Assembly: GCF_016773205.1 (NCBI RefSeq)
Contig: NZ_JAETWB010000001.1
Location: 1,240,001 to 1,304,000, forward strand
Length of the DNA: 64,000 nt
Origin: Belnapia arida
Lineage (GTDB): Bacteria > Pseudomonadota > Alphaproteobacteria > Acetobacterales > Acetobacteraceae
Direction: 5' to 3'
Shown here one piece after another: positions 54,698 to 64,000 of the stretch (position 1 is its first letter; every line of letters begins with the position of its first letter). Below the pieces are notes generated by a model. That model was not told the DNA's origin, ran no database searches, and worked only from the letters and a program-made list of their open reading frames with translations. The position numbers and the translations under genes were made by a program.

Positions 54698-55566
54698 GCG
54701 GCGTTCCTCAGGTCGCCCTTCACATGCCGGGCGAAGAGGTCGAAGAGCCGCCGCACCACCGGCCCGACCTGCCCGTCGCCGACCGGCTGGCCGTCGAGGG
54801 CGAGGATCGGCTTCACGAAGGAGGTTGCCGAGGTGAGGAAGGCCTCCCGCGCGTTGCGGGCCTCCTCCAGGCTGAACTCGCGTTCCTCGAAGCGGAGCCC
54901 GGCGGCCTGCATCTCGGCCATCAGCGCGGCGCGGGTGCAGCCGGGGAGGATGACGTGGTCGAGCTGGCGGGTGACGATGGCGCCCGCCGCATCGACGATC
55001 CAGAAGGTGGTGGCGGCGCCCTCGGTCACCATCCCCGTTGCCTCGTCGTAGAGGATGGCCTCGATCGCCCCCTGCTCCCGCGCCGCCTGGCGGGCCAGGC
55101 AGTTGGGCAGCAGGTTGATCGACTTGATGTCGCGCCGTGCCCAGCGCAGGTCCGGCAGGGTGATCGCCTTGGCACCCCAGCCATCGACGCTCGCCGGATA
55201 GGGGGCGATGCGCTTCACCGTCACCACCAGCGCCGGCGGCACCGGCTGCTTCGGGAAGGCATGGTCCCGCCGCGCGACGCCGCGCGTCACCTGCATGTAG
55301 AGCAGCCCCTCCGATACCCGGTTGCGCCGGGCGACCTCGGCCAGGACATGGCGCAACGCCACACGGGTCATCGGCATCGGCAGGCGGATCTCGGCGAGCG
55401 AGCGTTCCAGCCTGGCCAGGTGGCGCTCCTCGTCGATGAAGCGGCCACCGTGGAGGTGGACGACCTCATAGATGCCGTCACCGAACTGGTAGCCGCGATC
55501 CTCGATATTCACCTCGGCCAGCCGCTGGTCGACATAGCGGCCGTTGACGTAAGCGATGCGCGACAT
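54694..55566 (-). CDS. dat: D-amino-acid transaminase
   Basis: A 290-aa class IV PLP aminotransferase. The PLP Lys is in RRDIKSINLLPNCLARQAA and the phosphate region in EGAATTFWIV. YVNGRYVDQRLAEVNIEDRGYQFGDGIYEVV at the start (partial quotation) is typical of D-amino-acid transaminase. It makes D-Glu or D-Ala from keto acids. It is 32 nt from ntrX and is found beside the ntr genes in related genomes. Confidence 0.9.
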   Translation of the reverse strand: MSRIAYVNGRYVDQRLAEVNIEDRGYQFGDGIYEVVHLHGGRFIDEERHLARLERSLAEIRLPMPMTRVALRHVLAEVARRNRVSEGLLYMQVTRGVARRDHAFPKQPVPPALVVTVKRIAPYPASVDGWGAKAITLPDLRWARRDIKSINLLPNCLARQAAREQGAIEAILYDEATGMVTEGAATTFWIVDAAGAIVTRQLDHVILPGCTRAALMAEMQAAGLRFEEREFSLEEARNAREAFLTSATSFVKPILALDGQPVGDGQVGPVVRRLFDLFARHVKGDLRNAA

Positions 55567-55598
55567 GGAGAATCCCGGCTAGGTCGTTCCGTAGTCTT

Positions 55599-57008
55599 TC
55601 ACAGCGCCGGACCGGCCGGCACCCGGTCCTCGGCGTGGACGCCGAGGAATTTCAGCTTCCGGTGCAGGGCGCTCCGCTCCATGCCGACGAAATTGGCGGT
55701 GCGGCTGATGTTGCCGCCGAAGCGCAGCAGCTGGGCCTCGAGATACTGCTTCTCGAACAGCTCCCGCGCCTCGCGCAGCGGCAGGGTCATGATCTCGGAG
55801 CTGCGGTCGAGCTTCAGCATGGCGGGTGCGGCGGAGCCCACCTCGGGTGGCAGCATTTCGGCGCGGATCGGCTCCCGCGCCTCGCCGGGTGCCATGATGA
55901 GCAGCCAGTCGATGAGGTTTCGGAGCTGCCGGACATTGCCGGGCCAGTCATAGGCCTGGAGGGCCGCCATCGCATCCTCGGCCAGCTCTCGTGGCGGCAT
56001 GCCGGAGGTCGCGCCGGAACGGGTCATGAAGTGCCGGGCGAGCGCCGGCACGTCCTCCCGCCGCTCGCGGAGCGCCGGGATGCGCAGCGGCACCACGGCG
56101 AGGCGGTAGTAGAGATCCTCGCGGAAGCGCCCGGCCGCGATCTCGCCCTGGAGGTCGCGGTTGGTGGTGGCGATGACGCGAACATCGACCTTCACCCGCG
56201 TCGCCCCGCCGATCCGCTCGAAGCCCTGCTCCTGGAGGGCACGGACGATCTTGCCCTGGGTCTCGAGCGGCATGTCGGCCACCTCGTCCAGCAGCAGGGT
56301 GCCGTTATGGGCGCGTTCCAGCACGCCGGCGCGGCGCGGTGAGGCCTGGGCATCGGCACCCGCCTCCATGCCGAACAGCTCCTCCTCGAAGCGGGCTGGG
56401 TTCAGCGTCGCGCAGTTCAGCGCGACGAAGGGCCCGTCGGCGCGGCGGGAGCGGGCATGGATCATCCGTGCCACCACCTCCTTCCCCGCCCCGGCAGGGC
56501 CGGCGATCAGCACCCGGCTGCCGGTCGGCGCGACCCTCTCGATCGCGGCGCGGAGCTGGGCGAGGCTCGCCGAGTTGCCGACCAGCTCCGTCTCCGGCCC
56601 GGCACGCAACCGGAGCTCGGAATTTTCCCGTCGGAGGCGGGCCGCCTCCAGGGCACGCGCCACCACCAGCAGCAGCCGGTCGGAGTTGAAGGGCTTCTCG
56701 ATGAAGTCGTAGGCACCCTGCTGGATCGCCCGGACCGCCGTCTCGATCGTCCCATGGCCGGAGATCATGACGACAGGGATCTGCGGCTCCTCCTTGTGGA
56801 GCTCCGCCAGGATCCCGAGCCCGTCCAGCTTCGAGTTCTGCAGCCAGATGTCGAGCACCACCATGGACGGCCGGCGCTGCTTGAAGGCCGCCACCGCCTG
56901 GTCGGAATTCGCCGCCTGCCGCGTCTCGTAGCCTTCATCCGAGAGGATGCCCTCGATCAGCGCCCGGATGTCCGGCTCGTCATCCACGATCAGGATTTCA
57001 TGCGCCAT
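55599..57008 (-). CDS. ntrX: Sigma54-type response regulator NtrX
   Basis: A 469-aa regulator. The receiver has Asp53; the AAA+ domain begins with GPAGAGKE at 170-177, which lacks the usual GExGTGK form, and the C-terminus has a Fis-type helix-turn-helix (NFVGMERSALHRKLK). The GAFTGA loop of sigma54 activators is missing: the matching region reads GMEAGADAQAS. NtrX therefore probably does not activate sigma54 RNA polymerase and may act as a repressor or DNA-binding switch. It overlaps ntrY by 11 nt. It pairs with NtrY. Confidence 0.93.
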   Translation of the reverse strand: MAHEILIVDDEPDIRALIEGILSDEGYETRQAANSDQAVAAFKQRRPSMVVLDIWLQNSKLDGLGILAELHKEEPQIPVVMISGHGTIETAVRAIQQGAYDFIEKPFNSDRLLLVVARALEAARLRRENSELRLRAGPETELVGNSASLAQLRAAIERVAPTGSRVLIAGPAGAGKEVVARMIHARSRRADGPFVALNCATLNPARFEEELFGMEAGADAQASPRRAGVLERAHNGTLLLDEVADMPLETQGKIVRALQEQGFERIGGATRVKVDVRVIATTNRDLQGEIAAGRFREDLYYRLAVVPLRIPALRERREDVPALARHFMTRSGATSGMPPRELAEDAMAALQAYDWPGNVRQLRNLIDWLLIMAPGEAREPIRAEMLPPEVGSAAPAMLKLDRSSEIMTLPLREARELFEKQYLEAQLLRFGGNISRTANFVGMERSALHRKLKFLGVHAEDRVPAGPAL

Positions 57009-59318
57009 GCGCGCGCCTCATGCTGCCATCCGGCCAGGGGTCCAGTGTCTCGCTCTCCGTGCCGGCCGGGCGCTCCGCCATGCGGTCGGCCCCGGGTCGC
57101 CACGGCAGGGTAAGGACGGCCCGGGCCCCACCGCGCCCCGAGCCGGCCTCATGGGGACGGTCTTCCAACCCCAGCCTGCCCCCATGGTCCTCCATGATCT
57201 TCTTCACGATGGCAAGGCCGAGGCCGGTTCCTTTCGGTTTATGCGTGACATAAGGCTCGGTGAGCCTGTCCCGCTCATCCCCCTGAGGCAGGCCGATTCC
57301 GTCATCCTCGATCGCGATGGCGACACTATCCTCGCTCTGCTCGATGCGCACGGTGATGTGTCCGAGGGCTTGGCCGGGGTCCTGGCCGGCCTCCCGCTCG
57401 GCCTGGGCGCGCATGGTCACGGCGTCGGCGGCATTCATCAGCAGGTTGGTCAGCGCCTGGCCAAGCAGCCTGCGGTCGCAGGCGACCTGCGGCCCGCGGC
57501 CCCCCTCCGGCAATTCCACCCCGTAGCGGATGCCGGGATGCGCATCCCGCTGCAGGACCAGCGCCTCGCGCAGCACCTGGGAGAGGTCCTCCGGCCGGAT
57601 CACCGGCTGGGGCATGCGGGCGAAGGCGGAGAACTCGTCCACCATCCGACCGATATCGCCGACCTGGCGGACGATCGTGTCGGTGCAGGCGACGAAGGTC
57701 TCCGGGTCGTTGCTGATCTGCTTCAGGTAGCGCCGCTTCAGCCGCTCGGCCGACAGCTGGATCGGGGTCAGCGGGTTCTTGATCTCATGTGCGATGCGCC
57801 GCGCCACATCGGCCCAGGCCGCCTTGCGCTGGGCGGAGAGCAGCTCGGTGATGTCGTCGAAGGTGAGGACGAATCCGGCGAGCTCTCCCTGCCCACCCGC
57901 CTGCCGCTCCTCGCCGATCTGGGCGAGCAGGGTCCGGCGGTTGCTCGGCGGGCCGATGCGGATCTCGGCGGTGCGCTCGGCGCCGGCGGCAAGCAGCGGG
58001 GCGAATTCAGGCACCGCCTCGGCCATGGGCCGGCCGATGGCCGAGTCGAGGTCGATGCCGAGCAGTTCGCTGGCCCGCCGGTTCGGCAGGTTGATCCGCC
58101 CATCCGTCTCGAGGCCGATGACTCCCGCCGAAACGCCGGCCAGCACGGTCTCGGTGAAGCGCCGCCGCTCGTCGATCTGGCGATAAGCCTGGAGCAGTTC
58201 AGAACGCTGCGCCGCGAGCTGGTTGGTCATGCGGTTGAAGGCGCGGGCGAGGCTGGCGATCTCCTCATCCGCCGCGCCTTCCTCGACTCGGGTGGCGAGG
58301 TCGCCCCCCCGCACCCGCTCGGCGGCGACGATCAGCCGCCCGATCGGTCGCGCCAGCTGGTTGGCGAGCACGAGGCCGATGAGCACCGCCGCCAGCAGCA
58401 CCAGCAGGGCCGCGATCGCAAAGATCATGACGAAAGTGATCTGGAGACCGGAGCGGTTATTGTCGAGCTCGACATACTCCGCGACCGCCTTCTCGACCGA
58501 GCGCTGATGCGCCAGCACCGTGGCGTCGAGCGGGCGGCCGATCAGCAGCATCCAGCCTTCGCCGAAGTCGAGCGCGACTACGGCCCGCACCCGATCCTCG
58601 GCCGGCAGGACGGCGACGTCGCCGAGCCTCGCCTGGGCGATGGCATCCTCGGGCGGCGGGTCGAGGGTGAAGCTCGTCGTATAGCCGGCATGCGCCACGA
58701 CCTGCTGGGTCGCCGGGTCGAAGACGACGGCCTCGGTCAGGTTGCGGAGCGCGGTATGCGTCGCCAGCACGCGGGCGAAGGCGAGGCCGTTGTCCGGCAG
58801 CAGGACGCGCGCGCGGGAGAGGTCGGCCGCCATGGCCAGCGCATCGCCGCGGATGGTGTTGCGGTGCTCCTCCAGATAGCCACGGCTGGCCTGGAGGCTG
58901 GCCTCCAGCGCCGTCCGCACCCGGTCGCTGAACCAAGTCTCGATGCCCAGGTTGAAGAACAGCGCGGCGAAGGCGGCGACCAGCATGGCCGGCACCACGG
59001 CGACGACGCCGAAGAGCAGCACGAGACGCACATGCAGACGCGAGCCCGCAGAGCCCCGCCTGCGCTCCGCCCAGACCCGCACCAGCCGACCCGCCAGGGA
59101 GGCCATCAGCAGCAGCAGCACCGCGGCGTTGACGAGCACGAGGCCGACCACGGCGCCGGGCTTGGTCGGGCCCAGCGGGCTGCCATCCGACAGCACGGAG
59201 AAGGTGACGATGCCGAGCAGCAGCGCGCTGACCGCGAGGCCGAGGGTCATCCCCCGGCCCAGCAGCACATCGGCGATGCGGCGGGGCAGGCCGCGCTGGC
59301 GCGGCTCGCCGGCAGCCA

Positions 59319-59319
<1 letters not shown>
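56998..59319 (-). CDS. ntrY: Sensor histidine kinase NtrY
   Basis: A 773-aa membrane sensor. Several N-terminal TM helices (about residues 25-120) precede a periplasmic or linker region and a HAMP domain (VLANQLARPIGRLIVAAERV), then a PAS domain, a HisKA with RRIAHEIKNPLTPIQLSAERL and an HATPase_c with NLLMNAADAVTM and GTGLGLAIVKKI. It senses nitrogen, redox or envelope state and phosphorylates NtrX. The ATG overlaps the ntrC stop by one base (TGATG). Confidence 0.94.
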
Positions 59320-60754
<1,435 letters not shown>

Positions 60755-60758
<4 letters not shown>

Positions 60759-61906
60759 GAACGGTCCATCTGCTTTCCATCGAGACGCAGTCCAGCGGGC
60801 GGCATGGCGAGGGACAGGCGGAAGCTGGTGCGGCCGGGGCGGCTGTCGCATTCGATCAGCCCGCCCTGATCGGCGACCAGCTTGGCGACGAGGGCGAGGC
60901 CGAGCCCCTGCCCGCCCCGCTTGGTGGTAACGAACGGCTCGAAGAGGGTGGCGCGGACGGCTTCCGGAATGCCTGGCCCGTTGTCGCGCACGATCACCTG
61001 GAGGGGGACGTGGACGCGCTCCTTGCTGCCGGGGACGGCGATGCGGACGCCGTGGTGATAGGCGGTGGCGAGGACGATCTCGCCGCCGAGCGGATCGACC
61101 GCCTCGGCGGCGTTCTTGACGAGGTTCAGCAGGATCTGCACGAGCTGGTCGCGGTTGCCCCAGACCGGCGGCAGCGAGGGGTCGTACTCCTCGACGATGC
61201 GGAGATGGGCGGCGAAGCCGGTCTGCGCCACGCGCCGCACATGGTCGAGCACCTGGTGGATGTTGACCGGGGCCAACTCCACCGGGCGGTCGGAGAACAT
61301 GTCCATCCGATCGACCAGGTTACGGATGCGGTCTGCCTCGTCCTGGATGAGCTGGCAAAGCTCGCGGTCGGGCTCGGAGGCGCCCTGCTCAAGGAGCTGG
61401 GCCGCGCCGCGGATGCCCGACAGCGGGTTCTTCACCTCATGGGCGAGCATCTCCGCCATGGCCGAGGTGCCACGGGCGGCGCCGAGGAAGTTCAGCTGGC
61501 GGTTCATCATCTGCGCCGTCGAGCCGTCCTGCAGCGTCAGGACCACGGCGCCAGGCATCTCGGGCAGCGGGGCGCCATGGGCGGCGACGCCGCGGCGGTT
61601 GAGGCGGGGGCTGTCGAGCGTCAGGTCATGGTCGGAGACCGGCGCCTCATGCTGGCGGACCTGGTCGAGCAGGGCGAAGAGCCGGCTGTCCGGCGGCAGC
61701 AGGTCGCCGAGGCGGACCATGGCTAGGGAGGCGAAGGAGAGCTGGAAGAACAGCTCCGCCGCCTGATTGGCATAGCGGAAGCGGTCCTCGGCATCGATCA
61801 CCACCGCCGGCATGGGCAGCGCCGCGAGGATGGCGGCAAAATCCGGCAGCGGGGTGCTGCGGGCCGGCAGGGGCGTGACCCGGGCGCGGGCGGTGACGCT
61901 GTTCAT
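60755..61906 (-). CDS. ntrB: Nitrogen sensor kinase NtrB
   Basis: A 383-aa soluble kinase. An N-terminal PAS domain (about 22-130) is followed by a HisKA with His156 in [18 protein letters not shown] and an HATPase_c with [10 protein letters not shown] and [16 protein letters not shown]. It senses nitrogen state by PII and acts on NtrC. ATG 61906 overlaps the dusB stop (ATGA). Confidence 0.95.
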
Positions 61907-63006
61907 GCCGCGATCCGTTCCAGCCCCTGGGCATGGAACCGGGCGCGGGCGGCCTCCAGTCCGAGATCGAGCAAGGGCTGGTAGAAGCCCTCGATCAGCC
62001 GGATCACCTCCCCCGCGGTCTCCATCTGGTTGACCTGCGAGCGGAACTCGGCCGAGCCCGGCAGGCCCTTGGAGTACCAGGCGATGTGCTTGCGGGCGAG
62101 GCGGAGGCCGGTTTGGGTGCCGTGATGCGAGAGCATGTCGGCATAGTGCTCCAGCAGGATGGCGAGCTGCTCGGCGAGGCTGGGCTCGGCGGGTGTCTCG
62201 CCGGTGCGGAGGTACTCGGCGACCTGGCGGGGCAGCCAGGGGCGGCCGTAGCAGCCACGGCCGATCATCACCCCGTCGGCGCCCGACAGGCGGAGCGCCT
62301 CGGAGGCGTGCTCAGGCGTCAGGATGTCGCCATTGGCGAGGACGGGGATCGAGACCGCCTCCTTCACCCCGCGGATGAAGGCCCAGTCCGCGCGGCCGGT
62401 GTAGAGCATCTGCCGGGTGCGGCCGTGGATGGTGACGAGGCGGATGCCGCAGGCCTCGGCGATGCGGGCGAGGTTCGCGGCGTTGAGCGAGGCGTGGTCC
62501 CAGCCCATGCGCATCTTGAGGGTGACGGGGACGGTGACCGCCTTCACCACCGCCTCGAGGATGGCGGCGGCGCGGGTCTCGTCGCGCATCAGGGCGCTGC
62601 CGGCCTGCTGGCCGACCGCGACCTTCTTCACCGGGCAACCGAAATTGATGTCGACGATGGCGGCGCCGCGGTCGGCGGCGAGCTTCGCGGCCTCGGCCAT
62701 CACCATGGGCTCGCAGCCGGCGAGCTGGACGGCGGAGGGCGCGCCGAAGCCATCCACCTCGGCCATCTTCAGCGTCTGGCGGTTCTCCCGGACCATGGCC
62801 TGGGAGGCGATCATCTCGCTCACTACCATTCCCGTGCCGAGGCGGCGGGCGAGGCGGCGGAAGGGCAGGTCCGTCACGCCGGACATGGGGGCAAGGTAGA
62901 CGGGCGTATCGATACGGATACCGCCGACCAGGATAGGCGGCAAACCGCCCGATTCCGGGGCAGCCAGCGCCGGGCAGGCCTGAGACTCGGGCATTGTCAT
63001 GCTCAT
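61903..63006 (-). CDS. dusB: tRNA-dihydrouridine synthase DusB
   Basis: A 367-aa Dus family flavoprotein. N-terminal APMSGVTDLPFR (flavin loop), QLAGCEP, the catalytic Cys in NFGCPVKKV, and HGRTRQMLYTGRADW are hallmarks; a C-terminal helical domain holds tRNA. It reduces uridine to dihydrouridine in tRNA. It begins the dusB-ntrB-ntrC-ntrY-ntrX operon, the usual alphaproteobacterial order (the gene was once called nifR3). ATG 63006 is divergent from ispDF with 110 nt between. Confidence 0.94.
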   Translation of the reverse strand: MSMTMPESQACPALAAPESGGLPPILVGGIRIDTPVYLAPMSGVTDLPFRRLARRLGTGMVVSEMIASQAMVRENRQTLKMAEVDGFGAPSAVQLAGCEPMVMAEAAKLAADRGAAIVDINFGCPVKKVAVGQQAGSALMRDETRAAAILEAVVKAVTVPVTLKMRMGWDHASLNAANLARIAEACGIRLVTIHGRTRQMLYTGRADWAFIRGVKEAVSIPVLANGDILTPEHASEALRLSGADGVMIGRGCYGRPWLPRQVAEYLRTGETPAEPSLAEQLAILLEHYADMLSHHGTQTGLRLARKHIAWYSKGLPGSAEFRSQVNQMETAGEVIRLIEGFYQPLLDLGLEAARARFHAQGLERIAA

Positions 63007-63116
63007 GATTTGGGCAAACTAGGCGAAGTGCGGCGCTTCGGCAACGCCCGCCAGGGCGTATCGCCGAGAAACGTACCAATTTTTGCCGCGCCGGGGTTCT
63101 GGGCTAGAAGCGGGCG

Positions 63117-64000
63117 ATGAGCATCGCCGCCCTCCTGATGGCCGCCGGCAGCGGCACGCGCTTCGGCGCCGCGCAGCCCAAGCAGTACCTTCCCCTGCTG
63201 GGGCGCCCCGTCATCCGCCATGCCGCCGAGGCGCTGCTGGCGGAGGGGCTGGTCGACATCCTGCTGCCGGTCTGTGTCACCGGAGAAGAGGCGCGGATCG
63301 CGGCGCTGCTCGACGGGCTGCCGGTGCTGCCGGCGGTGGCGGGCGGGGCGACGCGGCAGGCGAGCGTCCGCGCCGGGCTGGAGGCTCTGGCGAAGCAGGC
63401 GCCGGAGGTGCCCGAGGTCGTGCTGGTGCACGACGCGGCGCGGCCGGTGGTGCCGAGGGGGACCATCCTCTCACTTATCGAGGCCCTGAAGGGCGCCCCC
63501 GGAGCGATCCCGGCTCAGCCCGTGGCGGATACGCTGAAGCGGGGCGACGGCGCCACGATCGTGGAGACGGTGGCGCGGGCCGGTCTCTACCGGGCGCAGA
63601 CGCCGCAGGGCTTCCGCTTCGGCGCCCTGCTGGCTGCCCACCGGACGGCAGGCGGCGAGGCGACGGATGATGCACAGCTTCTGGAAATCGCGGGCGAGAG
63701 GGTGGTGCTGGTGGCGGGCTCGGAGACGAACGTGAAGATCACCTTCCCCGAGGATCTGGAGCGGGTGGCGGGCCAGATGCAGGCGCGGCTGGTGCCGCGG
63801 GTCGGCACCGGCTTCGACGTTCACCGGACCGAGGTGGGGCGGCGGATGGTGCTTTGCGGCGTGGTCGTGCCCTGCGAGTTCGGGCTGGAGGGGCACTCGG
63901 ATGCGGATGTCGGCATCCACGCGCTGTGCGACGCGATCTACGGGGCGCTGGCGGAGGGCGATATCGGGCGGTGGTTCCCGCCCTCCGAAATGCAGTGGAA
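63117..64000 (+). CDS. ispDF: Bifunctional IspD/IspF (isoprenoid synthesis), 3' end cut off
   Basis: A fused enzyme, 294 complete codons in the window, open at the right edge. The IspD half (to about 225) has ALLMAAGSGTRFGAAQPKQYL and VLVHDAARPVVP; the IspF half begins PRVGTGFDVHRTE with metal His and Asp, and reaches GHSDADVGIHALCDAIYGAL and DIGRWFPPSE. IspD makes CDP-ME from MEP and CTP; IspF makes the cyclic diphosphate. The fusion is common in alphaproteobacteria. ATG 63117 is used. It is divergent from dusB. Confidence 0.95.
   Translation, partial: MSIAALLMAAGSGTRFGAAQPKQYLPLLGRPVIRHAAEALLAEGLVDILLPVCVTGEEARIAALLDGLPVLPAVAGGATRQASVRAGLEALAKQAPEVPEVVLVHDAARPVVPRGTILSLIEALKGAPGAIPAQPVADTLKRGDGATIVETVARAGLYRAQTPQGFRFGALLAAHRTAGGEATDDAQLLEIAGERVVLVAGSETNVKITFPEDLERVAGQMQARLVPRVGTGFDVHRTEVGRRMVLCGVVVPCEFGLEGHSDADVGIHALCDAIYGALAEGDIGRWFPPSEMQW

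Overview
The window is a 64 kb piece of a very GC-rich (about 70%) alphaproteobacterial chromosome. Four things point to Rhodospirillales/Acetobacteraceae, probably a Roseomonas-like genus: the ntrB-ntrC-ntrY-ntrX block beside dusB, a fused ispDF and hfq-hflX; an NDUFS4-like complex I accessory subunit; a long rlpA-dacA-tmk-holB-metG-tatD-mazG run; and strong G/C bias at third codon positions. The genus is an inference from gene content. I see no insertion sequence, phage, integrase or CRISPR array; the window reads as core chromosome with a metabolic and sensory accessory half on the left.

Left part (1-16 kb): a cut-off coxE-like gene with moxR/coxD and coxG (minus strand) stands divergent from prpB and an LLM-class flavoprotein. 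Then come a duplicated-domain NIPSNAP protein, an AapJ-like amino-acid binding protein, an NDUFS4-like gene held between tRNA-Pro and tRNA-Arg, an Lrp regulator divergent from dadA, an aldo/keto reductase, an FrnE-like protein, panE with a MATE pump, a degenerate GGDEF protein, an M20 amidohydrolase and an esterase.

Middle (16-37 kb): adhP, tRNA-Ser, an LpxR-type lipid A deacylase, a three-gene sensory cassette (CHASE3 kinase, single-domain receiver, receiver-HWE kinase), an orphan AceE-like E1, and a second LLM-class enzyme divergent from a glycerophosphodiesterase that has a PHO-box-like promoter. An aldehyde dehydrogenase is followed by a malonate cassette (malonyl-CoA decarboxylase, MatC carrier, CaiB/BaiF CoA-transferase) that lacks the usual malonyl-CoA synthetase. 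YheT-type hydrolase, an SDR, hemB and metY close this part.

Right part (37-64 kb): core functions. rpiB, glyA and nrdR are followed by a convergent MmgE/PrpD gene. A cell-wall, replication and translation run follows (mltB-rlpA-dacA-tmk-holB-metG-tatD-MBL-mazG, plus strand). Then comes a long minus-strand run in transcription order dusB-ntrB-ntrC-ntrY-ntrX-dat-HAD-hfq-hflX-IMPase-pirin. The two runs converge at about 50.3 kb, and mazG at that junction is flanked by two unusual AT-rich islands. One carries a cluster of DnaA-box-like 9-mers and the other two interleaved pairs of direct repeats. ispDF runs off the right edge.

The most interesting observations are the AT-rich islands around mazG, the PHO box with the unusual repeat-tailed phosphodiesterase, the malonate cassette with a CoA-transferase in place of MatB, and paired inverted repeats between lrp and dadA.
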